Source: Microvirga soli | GTDB taxonomy: Bacteria > Pseudomonadota > Alphaproteobacteria > Rhizobiales > Beijerinckiaceae | Reading direction: 5' to 3' | Assembly (NCBI RefSeq): GCF_016734765.1 | Contig: NZ_JAERQE010000048.1 | Span: 1 to 32,989, forward strand | Length of the DNA: 32,989 nt | Shown: positions 16,735-23,612 of the stretch, in pieces | How positions within the stretch are numbered: position 1 is the stretch's first letter | Layout: the number at the start of each line of letters is the position of its first letter | Translations under genes and position numbers: made by a program | Notes under the pieces: model-generated | Databases searched by the model: none | What the model saw: only the letters and a program-made list of their open reading frames with translations | What the model was told of the DNA's origin: nothing

Positions 16735-17507
16735 TGCGCGCGCCCCAGATAGGCCTCGAGGACCCGCGGATCGGACTGGATCTGATGCGGAGTTCCGGCG
16801 GCGAGCAGCCTGCCCTGCTCCAGCACCACGATCTGGTCCGCCACCGACATGATCAGATCCATGTGATGTTCGATAACAATCACGGCCAAACCTTCTTTCT
16901 TGAGCGAGATCAGAAGGTTGATCAGGTGGGTCATGTCCGCGCCGCCGAGGCCAGCGGCAGGCTCGTCGAGCATGAGGGCCTTGGCCCCGCTCCCATAGGC
17001 CAGCGCGATGGAGAGCATGCGCTGAATGCCATAGGGAATATTGGTCGGCTTGAGATCGTGATATGCCTCCGGAATACCGAAGCGGACAAGGCGCTGCTTG
17101 GCGTCCTCCACTGCATCTGCTCTGCGGCGCACCTGCGTGAAGGGCAGCAGGGCCGTGGCTAGCAAGCCCGTTCCGTAACGGTCTTGGAGCACCGTCACCA
17201 TGTTCTCCAGAACCGTCAACTCGTGGAAGAACGCATTCTGCTGGAAGGCCCTCTTCAGGCCCCGCTCAGCCAGGAGATGAGGCGCGATGTCCGTCACCTC
17301 CTGGCCATTCAGGAAAACCCGCCCCCGCCTTGTCACAAGGTGGGTGACGGCATCGTAGCATGAGCTCTTTCCGGCGCCGTTGGGGCCGATGATCCCGAGG
17401 ATCTCGCCTGCGCCGACACTCCAGGTCACCTCGTCGAGGGCAACCAGAGCGCCATAAGTGACGCCAAGGCCCTCGACGCGAAGCACTGGTCCCAACCCGC
17501 CGGACAT
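16731..17507 (-). CDS. livG: Branched-chain-type ABC transporter ATPase LivG
   Basis: This is the second ATP-binding subunit of the importer, 258 residues from ATG 17507. Walker A is GPNGAGKSS (41-49) and Walker B is ALMLDEPAAG (177-186). The signature motif reads IPYGIQRML instead of LSGGQ, a degenerate form regularly seen in LivG, so ATP hydrolysis in the heterodimer may be asymmetric. The insert between Walker A and the signature (FFHELTVLENM) and the VIEHHMDLIM segment with the switch His are present. An open frame continues upstream to 17660, but that extension overlaps the receptor gene and is low-complexity; the chosen start has GAGGG upstream and lies ten bases after the receptor stop. 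Confidence 0.93.
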   Translation of the reverse strand: MSGGLGPVLRVEGLGVTYGALVALDEVTWSVGAGEILGIIGPNGAGKSSCYDAVTHLVTRRGRVFLNGQEVTDIAPHLLAERGLKRAFQQNAFFHELTVLENMVTVLQDRYGTGLLATALLPFTQVRRRADAVEDAKQRLVRFGIPEAYHDLKPTNIPYGIQRMLSIALAYGSGAKALMLDEPAAGLGGADMTHLINLLISLKKEGLAVIVIEHHMDLIMSVADQIVVLEQGRLLAAGTPHQIQSDPRVLEAYLGRAQ

Positions 17508-17517
17508 CTCACCACCC

Positions 17518-18678
17518 TCAGTTTGAGGCCGAGCGGACGACGATCTTCTGATTCTCGATCGTAAAGAGCTTGTGGTTCGACTCGAGCTGCCCATTCGCCG
17601 CGAAGGACACATCCCCGAATATCGTGCCCTTGAAGCTGCCGCCGCGTATGCGCTTGGCAACCGGCTCCTTATCGAGGCTCTTCACCTCGTTGGCCGCCAT
17701 GGCCCAGACCTGAAGCGAGGTCGCGCCGAGAGCCATGTACTTATCGGGCGTGTACTTGAACATCTCCTGCGTCTTGGCGACGAATTTCTTGTTCGCCTCA
17801 TTCGACGCGAAGGGCTCCACATCGGGGAAGTAGATGTCTGCGCCGATCACCCCATTGGCAGCCTCGCCGGCCACCGAGATCACGCTCGGCGCCACAGTGC
17901 CAACGGCGGTCACGAGCTGCCCTGGAAGGCGGCTTTGCTTCGCTTGACGAATGAGCGCCGGCATCCCGAGTCCTTCATTGGCGTTGATGGCGATCGTCAT
18001 CTCGGGATTGGCGGCGCGCACATTGGTCAGCGCCACGCGAAAGTCGGCCTGATTGAATGGGAATTTCTCTTCAGCCACCTTCTCATAGGTGTAGTTGAGC
18101 TTCTTGAGCTCGGCTTCGATCGATTCATGCGCGCCATTTCCGTAGGCGTCGTTCTCAGTCATGAAGGCAATGCGCTTCGCCTTTGTGTCGGTGATATACT
18201 TGGCGATCACCGCTCCGTCTTGCGAGTTCGAGCTGTTGAGGCGCACCGCCAGCGGATTGCCTTCGCCCGAGAGGATCGGATCGGCCTTCGAGATCGCCGT
18301 GATATCGAGGATGTTGGCGCGGTTAATCACCGGCTGCATGGCAAGTGTCACCGGACTGTTCCACCCCTCGATGATGACCGAGACACCTGCGGAGATGAGA
18401 TCGTTGGCGCGCGACACGCCGACGGCGGGCGTCGACTCGTCGTCCCGAGACAAGATCTCGATCTGGCGGCCCATGACACCGCCCGATTCGTTAATGATTG
18501 CCGCCATGGCCTGGATAGCTTGGGTGACGTGCTGCCCCTGTGGGCCCGCACCTCCGCTGAGAGGAAAGATCACGCCGACCTTGATAGGCTGCTGGGCCTG
18601 GGCATGCGCCGGACCGGCAAGAGCGAGCGCGCCGAACGACGCGATAGCGAGAGTTTTAAGGGCCTGTGTAGCTTTCAT
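17518..18678 (-). CDS. ABC transporter periplasmic receptor, Leu/Ile/Val-binding family (first gene of operon)
   Basis: This is the periplasmic receptor of the livGFHM importer and the first gene of the minus-strand operon. The 386-residue protein starts at ATG 18678, preceded by a strong AGGAGGAAGG, and has a signal peptide cut after about residue 26 (GPAHA). The mature part shows IKVGVIFPLSGGAGPQGQH, IINESGGVMGRQIEIL, IEGWNSPVTLAMQP and TNVRAANPEMTIAIN, typical of type I binding proteins that hold small acids or amides between two lobes. It is very close to the orphan receptor at 6151-7305 along its full length. It is transcribed from the promoter at about 18731-18760, which contains an operator-like site. 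Confidence 0.93.
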   Translation of the reverse strand: MKATQALKTLAIASFGALALAGPAHAQAQQPIKVGVIFPLSGGAGPQGQHVTQAIQAMAAIINESGGVMGRQIEILSRDDESTPAVGVSRANDLISAGVSVIIEGWNSPVTLAMQPVINRANILDITAISKADPILSGEGNPLAVRLNSSNSQDGAVIAKYITDTKAKRIAFMTENDAYGNGAHESIEAELKKLNYTYEKVAEEKFPFNQADFRVALTNVRAANPEMTIAINANEGLGMPALIRQAKQSRLPGQLVTAVGTVAPSVISVAGEAANGVIGADIYFPDVEPFASNEANKKFVAKTQEMFKYTPDKYMALGATSLQVWAMAANEVKSLDKEPVAKRIRGGSFKGTIFGDVSFAANGQLESNHKLFTIENQKIVVRSASN

Positions 18679-18730
18679 GAACCTTCCTCCTGTTTGTGCG
18701 CCGTTATCGGTCTTCATTGTTATGGCGAGT

Positions 18731-18760
18731 ACGATACCGAGGAGTATGTAGGGCTGTCAA
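18731..18760 (-). promoter_or_regulatory. Promoter of the minus-strand (liv/CoA) operon
   Basis: The minus strand has a perfect -35 TTGACA (18760-18755), an 18-base spacer and TATCGT (18736-18731, four of six matches to TATAAT). The spacer contains most of the operator-like site at 18732-18749, so a bound repressor would block RNA polymerase. It lies 53 bases upstream of the first start codon. Confidence 0.6.
18732..18749 (-). promoter_or_regulatory. TetR-type operator-like site, minus-strand operon
   Basis: The minus strand reads ACATACTCCTCGGTATCG. Sixteen consecutive bases are an exact inverted copy of the site at 18843-18858, about 110 bases away on the other side of the divergent region. 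It overlaps the -10 of the liv promoter. Confidence 0.65.
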
Positions 18761-18836
18761 TCAAGTCATCGTGTTTCTAATTTGAGAGAACAAGATCCCA
18801 TCTTGAGCGTTCTTAAAGGCAATTTTTGAGGGATAC

Positions 18837-18865
18837 TTGCCAACATACTCCTCGGTATGTAATCT
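18837..18865 (+). promoter_or_regulatory. Promoter of the plus-strand catabolic operon
   Basis: TTGCCA (18837-18842, five of six matches to the -35 consensus) is followed by a 17-base spacer and TAATCT (18860-18865), a weak -10. The spacer is almost exactly the operator-like palindrome at 18843-18860. Position and mirror symmetry with the divergent promoter support it more than the -10 does. Confidence 0.5.
18843..18860 (+). promoter_or_regulatory. TetR-type operator-like site, plus-strand operon
   Basis: ACATACTCCTCGGTATGT has the perfect inverted arms ACATAC and GTATGT separated by six bases, the size expected for a TetR dimer site. It is the best copy of the motif in this window and lies 29 bases upstream of the hydratase start. 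Confidence 0.7.
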
Positions 18866-18888
18866 TCGCTCGACAATCGGGAGCCGCC

Positions 18889-19671
18889 ATGACAGTCGAC
18901 GGAGACTCATTCGTGAGGGCAGAACGCAGGGGCGCCGTCCTGCTCCTCGTCATTGATCGTCCAGCCGCACGCAACGCACTCAACCCGACCGTTCTCACCA
19001 AGCTCGCGGAGGAGCTGACAGCGGCCGACCGGGACCCGGCAATCCACGCAGTAGCCCTGACCGGCGGGCCCAAAAACTTCTCGGCGGGCGCGGATATCGA
19101 CACGCTTGCGGGCCATTCTCCTGCAAGCTACCTCGCCTCTCCGACGCGCCGTGCCTTCGAAACTATCTTCCGTGCCGAGAAGCCCATCGTGGCCGGCGTA
19201 ACCGGCTTCTGCCTCGGCGGCGGATGCGAGGTCGCCCTTTCGTGCGACTTGATCGTTGCCGGCGACAACGCGTTTTTCGGACAGCCGGAGATCAATCTCG
19301 GCATTATCCCGGGCGCTGGGGGCACGCAGCTCTGGCGGGAGCGCACAGGTGCTGGCCCGCAGGTGGAGGCCGTCCTACTCGGCCATCTCGTCGATGCATG
19401 GACCGCCCGGCGCATCGGGCTCGTCGATGAAGTCGTCCCTGCGGAGCGGATCGTGGAAGCCACGGTCGATAAGGCTTTGGCTGTGGCGTCGAAAGCGCCG
19501 CTGGCCAGCCGTACGGCGAAGGCTGCTCTGAGGGGCGCAGGGGCCATGAATCTGCACGCGGCGCTCACCCATGAGATCGGCCTGATGGCGGGGCTTCTTG
19601 GAACCGAGGATGCGCAGGAGGGCACACGGGCCTTCCTCGAAAAGCGCCGCCCTCAATATCAGGGGCGTTAG
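18889..19671 (+). CDS. Enoyl-CoA hydratase/isomerase (crotonase family)
   Basis: This protein would add water across the alpha-beta double bond of an enoyl-CoA, following an acyl-CoA dehydrogenase step. With the start at ATG 18889 (GGGAG upstream) it has 260 residues, the normal family length; an open frame from 18826 would run into the promoter. The oxyanion segment FSAGADID (64-71), GFCLGGGCEVALSCD with Glu114, and FGQPEINLGIIPGAGGTQ with Glu134 are all present, so both catalytic glutamates of classical hydratases are kept. It is the first gene of the plus-strand operon, and its stop is immediately followed by the ATG of a degenerate paralogue. Confidence 0.93.
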   Translation: MTVDGDSFVRAERRGAVLLLVIDRPAARNALNPTVLTKLAEELTAADRDPAIHAVALTGGPKNFSAGADIDTLAGHSPASYLASPTRRAFETIFRAEKPIVAGVTGFCLGGGCEVALSCDLIVAGDNAFFGQPEINLGIIPGAGGTQLWRERTGAGPQVEAVLLGHLVDAWTARRIGLVDEVVPAERIVEATVDKALAVASKAPLASRTAKAALRGAGAMNLHAALTHEIGLMAGLLGTEDAQEGTRAFLEKRRPQYQGR

Positions 19672-20262
19672 ATGAGCGCAGCACTGCACCGGCTACACCT
19701 TCCAGATCAGGCCACCGACGCGGACATTCTCGCTCAGGTGAAGCGGAGCCTGCGCGAGGCGGAACATGCCGTGGCGCTCGTCATCGAGGGCTCCTTCGCC
19801 GGGGAGGTCATGGACGCCAAGGCCCATGGCGACCTGATCGGCCTTCTGCTCGACGCTCCGATCCCGGTCTTCGCCCTGCCCTCCGGCCCTGTCGGACAAC
19901 GCGGCCTGGCGCTCCTGCTGACCTCGGACCGCATCCTCCTAGGGCAGGAGTTGATGATGGAAGGTGAGTGGCGCGCGAGCCCAGGCCTTGCCCCCCTGCT
20001 CCATCACAAGCTCGGCTCCACGCTCACGGGCGCGATCGTATTCGATCCATCGGCTGACCTTCTCGCGCGGCTCGTGGAGCATGGGCTCGCAATTCATGCG
20101 AGCGATCCCGACTCCTGCCTTCAGCAGATTGCTGGCAGCCTAGGAGGCGGCATCGGACGCCGCCTCAAGCGCACCCTCAAGGCCTCGGGCGAGCTGCCCC
20201 TGAAAGAGGCCATCAGCTTCGACCTCTGGTTTGCCAAACCACAACCTATGAGCGCTTCATGA
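19672..20262 (+). CDS. Degenerate crotonase-fold protein, catalytically suspect
   Basis: This 196-residue protein resembles its upstream neighbour only in outline. VFALPSGPVGQRGLALLLTSD (about 65-85) matches the crotonase GGG-helix region, and the following GQELMMEGEW, GLAPLLHHKLG and ARLVEHGLAIHASDPD fall where hydratases have their second catalytic segment and the region linking to the C-terminal helices. The Gly-rich oxyanion loop and the Glu in the GGGCE position are lost, and the chain is about 60 residues short. It may be a non-catalytic partner of the hydratase or have a new activity. ATG 19672 follows the previous stop directly, and its own stop overlaps the next start by four bases, so expression is coupled. 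The crotonase link is by eye and should be treated as tentative. Confidence 0.65.
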   Translation: MSAALHRLHLPDQATDADILAQVKRSLREAEHAVALVIEGSFAGEVMDAKAHGDLIGLLLDAPIPVFALPSGPVGQRGLALLLTSDRILLGQELMMEGEWRASPGLAPLLHHKLGSTLTGAIVFDPSADLLARLVEHGLAIHASDPDSCLQQIAGSLGGGIGRRLKRTLKASGELPLKEAISFDLWFAKPQPMSAS

Positions 20263-20648
20263 GCACCGATCCACGCTTCGACGGCCCCGGACCGGATGAG
20301 ACCTGGCGCTCCGCGTTGGCGGAAGGCCGCTTCCTGCTGCAGCAATGCCGCCGATGCGACACATGCCGCTTCCCTCCCGCTCTCGTCTGCCGTGGCTGCG
20401 GCTCGCCGGATCTCGCATGGAAGGAGACATCCGGACGAGGCGCGGTTTATTCCTCAACAACCGTGCGCGACCGCGAGGGCAACTACAACGTCTCCCTTGT
20501 CGATCTCGCAGAAGGCGCGCGCATGATGAGCCGTGTAGAGAGTGTCGATCCCGATTCGGTTCACATCGGCATGAAGGTCGAGGCAAGGATCGTCCACGCG
20601 CCGGAGCCCCTAGTCGTGTTCGTTCCAGCCAAGGGAGACGCCTCGTGA
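20259..20648 (+). CDS. DUF35/OB-fold protein with rubredoxin-like zinc ribbon
   Basis: This is a 129-residue protein with an N-terminal zinc ribbon (Cys33, Cys36, Cys44 and Cys47 in the pattern CxxC-x7-CxxC, followed by GSPDL) and an OB-fold domain (about 55-125) containing GRGAVYSSTTVRD and VEARI. Such DUF35 proteins act as obligate partners of thiolase-like enzymes; in steroid side-chain degradation the DUF35 domain of ChsH2 forms a complex with the aldolase Ltp2. Here it overlaps the following thiolase-like gene by four bases (GTGA), the standard genetic arrangement of such pairs. It probably forms part of the active complex and helps bind the CoA substrate. Confidence 0.9.
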   Translation: MSTDPRFDGPGPDETWRSALAEGRFLLQQCRRCDTCRFPPALVCRGCGSPDLAWKETSGRGAVYSSTTVRDREGNYNVSLVDLAEGARMMSRVESVDPDSVHIGMKVEARIVHAPEPLVVFVPAKGDAS

Positions 20649-21796
20649 GCCGTTCTCTTCGCGGCAATGCTGCCATTGTGGGCATCGGCAACACCAAACG
20701 CTGGAACGCACCCGGTCGCTCCCCTTTTGATCAGTTGCAGGAAGCAGCCATCCTCGCGCTGGAGGATTGCGGCCTTGGCCTAAAGGACGTGGACGGCCTC
20801 TTCTGCGCCGTATCATCGTCAGGCCTGCCCGTTCTCAACGTCGCGGAGCGTCTCGGGCTTACCGTCCGTCATGCGGATGGCACAATGGTGGGAGGAGCCT
20901 CGTTCCTGTTTCATCTCCAGAGCGCCGTTTCGGCCCTGGAACACGGCTTATGTGAGGTGGCGCTGATCTGCTACGGCTCTAACCAGCTCAGCGCGGGCGG
21001 GCGGCTCGTCTCCATGCCCGATCCGCAGCCTTACGAGGCTGCCTACAAGCCCCGCTTTCCGATTTCGAGCTATGCCCTCGCCGCCGCGCGGCACATGTAC
21101 GAATTCGGCACCACCCGCGAGAACCTCGCTGACGTGGCCCTCGCGGCCCGGGCCTGGGCCAATCTCAATCCGGACGCTTTTGCTCGCGGACCCTTAACCC
21201 GCGAGGAAATTCTGTCCTCGCGCATGGTGAGCGATCCCATCACGCGGGCGGATTGCTGCCTTGTCACCGATGGCGGCGCGGCCCTTGTGGTGACTCGCGC
21301 CGACCGGGCGCGCGACCTTGCTAAGCCGCCCGCCTATGTTCTGGGCACGGGGGTCGCCGTTAGCCATCGGCAGATTGCCGCCATGCCTGACCTCACCACC
21401 ACCGCGGCCGTCGAGTCGGGCCGCAGGGCCTATGCAATGGCCGGCATCGGGCCAGCCGAGATTGACCATGTGATGGTCTATGACGCCTTTACGATCACGA
21501 CGCTTCTGTTTCTCGAAGACCTGGGTTTCTGCCCGAAAGGCGAAGGTGGAGCCTTCATTTCGAGTGGAGCCATCGCGCCGCGCGGAACGCTGCCGGTGAA
21601 CACGAATGGCGGCGGCCTTTCCTGTAATCATCCGGGAATGTACGGCCTTTTCACCATCATCGAGGCCGTGGAGCAGCTGCGTGGCGCCTGCGGCGAACGG
21701 CAGATTCAAGGAGCCGAGGTCGCTCTCGCCCACGCCAATGGAGGCGTTCTCTCCAGTCAGGCGACGGCGATCCTCGGTTCGGCAGCAACACTTTAA
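20645..21796 (+). CDS. Thiolase-like protein lacking the nucleophilic Cys, probable acyl-CoA retro-aldolase
   Basis: This is a 383-residue thiolase-fold protein starting at GTG 20645, which overlaps the DUF35 stop. Upstream in-frame codons to 20345 are antisense-like readthrough of the DUF35 gene and were rejected. In true thiolases the nucleophilic Cys lies in an NxxCASG segment; here the segment reads GTMVGGASFLFHL, with Gly84 in its place. The C-terminal half keeps YDAFTITTLLFLEDLGFCPKGEGG (Tyr279) and NTNGGGLSCNHPGMYG (His329, Tyr333). Loss of the Cys, a DUF35 partner and retained tyrosines match the Ltp2-type aldolases of steroid catabolism, which cleave beta-hydroxyacyl-CoA by a retro-aldol reaction. 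A role as a non-thiolytic carbon-carbon lyase is therefore the best inference. Confidence 0.85.
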   Translation: MSRSLRGNAAIVGIGNTKRWNAPGRSPFDQLQEAAILALEDCGLGLKDVDGLFCAVSSSGLPVLNVAERLGLTVRHADGTMVGGASFLFHLQSAVSALEHGLCEVALICYGSNQLSAGGRLVSMPDPQPYEAAYKPRFPISSYALAAARHMYEFGTTRENLADVALAARAWANLNPDAFARGPLTREEILSSRMVSDPITRADCCLVTDGGAALVVTRADRARDLAKPPAYVLGTGVAVSHRQIAAMPDLTTTAAVESGRRAYAMAGIGPAEIDHVMVYDAFTITTLLFLEDLGFCPKGEGGAFISSGAIAPRGTLPVNTNGGGLSCNHPGMYGLFTIIEAVEQLRGACGERQIQGAEVALAHANGGVLSSQATAILGSAATL

Positions 21797-21817
21797 GATC
21801 AAGAGGAGAAAGCCACC

Positions 21818-22732
21818 ATGCCGGGAATGCTGGAAGGCAAGGTTGCCATCGTGACGGGCGCAGGCCAAGGCGTCGGGCGAGCGATAGCGGAAGGGCTCGC
21901 CAAAGCAGGCGCGAGCGTGGTCATCAACGATGTAGGCGTCACGCTCACTGGGGAGGCGGAGAATGCCTCCGCGGCTGAAGAGGCGGCTGCCGCCATCCGC
22001 GAAGCAGGAGGCCAGGCCGCCGCCAGCCGCGACTCGGTTGCCGATTGGACGAGCGCCCAGCGCATCGTGCAGACGGCCATCGATGCATTTGGACGCGTCG
22101 ACATCGTCGTGAACAATGCCGGGATCCTGCGCGATGCAATCTTCCACCGCATGGATCCGGATGAGTGGCGTGCCGTCATTGACGTGCATCTCCACGGCAG
22201 CTTCAACATCAGTCGTGCCGCCGCCACACATTTCCGGCAGCAACAATCCGGGTCCTATATCCACATGACCTCGACGGCCGGCCTCATCGGCAATTTCGGG
22301 CAGGCGAACTACATGGCCGCCAAGCTGGGGATCGTGGGCCTGTCGCGTGCCATTGCCATGGATATGCAGCGCTTCAACGTGCGGTCCAACTGCATCGCGC
22401 CCTTCGCCTGGAGCCGGATGGTGAGCTCCATTCCGACCGAGACGGAGGCCGATCAGGTGCGCGTCGCGAAGCTCAAGCAGATGACGCCTGAGAAGATCGC
22501 CCCGATGGTGGCCTTCCTCGGCTCGGACGCAGCCAAGACCGTCTCCGGACAAGTCTTCGCCGTGCGCAATAATGAGATCTTTCTCATGAGCCAGCCGCGC
22601 CCCGTACGCTCCCTGCACCGGGGGGAAGGCTGGACGCCGGAGGCGATTGCCGAGCAACTTCCTGGTGCCTTCGGCCCCTCCCTCATCCCGCTCGAGCGTT
22701 CCGCAGACGTCTTCTCCTGGGACCCGGTCTGA
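21818..22732 (+). CDS. SDR-family 3-hydroxyacyl-CoA dehydrogenase-like (HSD17B4-type)
   Basis: This is a predicted NAD-dependent dehydrogenase for a hydroxyacyl-CoA. The 304-residue protein has the cofactor motif TGAGQGVG (13-20), NNAG (99-102) and the complete catalytic set Ser152, Tyr165 and Lys169 (in ANYMAAKLGI). The extended C-terminus of about 50 residues and the internal SRMVSSIPTE recall the dehydrogenase part of peroxisomal multifunctional enzyme type 2, whose partner is a MaoC hydratase; the next gene encodes exactly such a hydratase three bases downstream. The pair may carry out the (R)-hydroxyacyl hydration and oxidation steps. The ribosome site AAGAGGAG lies before ATG 21818. Confidence 0.9.
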   Translation: MPGMLEGKVAIVTGAGQGVGRAIAEGLAKAGASVVINDVGVTLTGEAENASAAEEAAAAIREAGGQAAASRDSVADWTSAQRIVQTAIDAFGRVDIVVNNAGILRDAIFHRMDPDEWRAVIDVHLHGSFNISRAAATHFRQQQSGSYIHMTSTAGLIGNFGQANYMAAKLGIVGLSRAIAMDMQRFNVRSNCIAPFAWSRMVSSIPTETEADQVRVAKLKQMTPEKIAPMVAFLGSDAAKTVSGQVFAVRNNEIFLMSQPRPVRSLHRGEGWTPEAIAEQLPGAFGPSLIPLERSADVFSWDPV

Positions 22733-22735
22733 GTC

Positions 22736-23599
22736 ATGGCGATCGACCCTGAAAAACTGTACGCTCTTCGGTTCCCCGAGATCTGCCATGCATACACCTG
22801 GCGTGACAGCATCCTCTATGCCCTGGGCACCGGTTACGGCATCGACCCCATGGACGAGCGGCAGTTGCGGTTTGTCGACGAGACAAAGCTGCAGGCCGTG
22901 CCAACCATGGCGAACGTGCTGGCCTATCCGGGCTTCTGGATGCGCGATCTCGATACCGGCATCGACTGGGTGAAGGTGGTGCATGGCGAGCACGCCATGC
23001 GCCTCCACCGTCCGCTGGCCCCGGAGGGCGAGGTTGTGGGGCACACCCGGATCGTCGACATCGTCGACAAAGGACCCGGCAAAGGTGCGCTGGTCTATGC
23101 CGAGCGTGAGATCTCAGACGTGGCGACCGGCGAGAAGATAGCGACCTTGCTCCAGACCGTCTTCTGCAGGGGCGATGGCGGCTTCGGAGGCAAAAGCGAG
23201 GCTCCCCGGGCGCCTCATCCCATTCCGGAGCGGGCGCCCGACCAGACCATCGACATGCCGACTCATTCCCAGATGGCACTTGTTTACCGGCTCTCCGGGG
23301 ACTTCAACCTCCTCCATTCCGATCCGGCAATCGCGCGGAAAGCCGGATACGAGCGCCCGATTCTGCATGGCCTTGCCACCTACGGGGTCATCGGGCACGG
23401 CCTCATGGCGGCGCTCTGCGACTACGCACCGGAACGCGTGGTAGCACTCGAAGGACGCTTCTCCGCGCCTGTTTTCCCGGGCGAGACTATCAGCATCGAC
23501 ATCTGGCGCGAGAAACCGGGAAAGGCGCTGTTTCGCTCCCGCATTGCAGCCCGCAACGCCGTCGTGTTCAACAACGGTTCTTTCGAATACACGGCTTAA
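22736..23599 (+). CDS. MaoC-type (R)-specific enoyl-CoA hydratase, double hotdog
   Basis: This is a predicted hydratase 2 that adds water to an enoyl-CoA to give the (R)-3-hydroxyacyl-CoA. The 287-residue length fits a tandem of two hotdog domains, with the degenerate one first (about 1-145) and the catalytic one second. The active-site motif YRLSGDFNLLHSDPAIARKAGYERPILHGL is split here as SGDFN (187-191), LLHSDP (192-197) and PILHGL (208-213), with Asp189, Asn191 and His194 at the catalytic positions. The N-terminal part has YALGTGYG, as in eukaryotic-type hydratase 2. It is preceded by the SDR gene, which may act on its product. A second hydratase of the crotonase type is encoded in the same operon. 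Confidence 0.92.
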   Translation: MAIDPEKLYALRFPEICHAYTWRDSILYALGTGYGIDPMDERQLRFVDETKLQAVPTMANVLAYPGFWMRDLDTGIDWVKVVHGEHAMRLHRPLAPEGEVVGHTRIVDIVDKGPGKGALVYAEREISDVATGEKIATLLQTVFCRGDGGFGGKSEAPRAPHPIPERAPDQTIDMPTHSQMALVYRLSGDFNLLHSDPAIARKAGYERPILHGLATYGVIGHGLMAALCDYAPERVVALEGRFSAPVFPGETISIDIWREKPGKALFRSRIAARNAVVFNNGSFEYTA

Positions 23600-23612
23600 G
23601 GAGAGACGAGCC

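Noticed and set aside
17572..18780. Plus-strand open frame of 402 codons opposite the ABC receptor
   Set aside because: It covers the promoter region and the receptor gene in antisense and has no family resemblance.
20345..20644. Extended N-terminus of the thiolase-like protein
   Set aside because: The extra 100 codons overlap the DUF35 gene out of frame; GTG 20645 with a GTGA overlap gives the normal family length.
21194..23044. Long minus-strand open frame of 616 codons
   Set aside because: It runs antisense to the thiolase-like, SDR and MaoC genes, whose motifs are unmistakable; its translation is rich in His, Arg and Gly and has no recognisable domain. High GC produces such frames.
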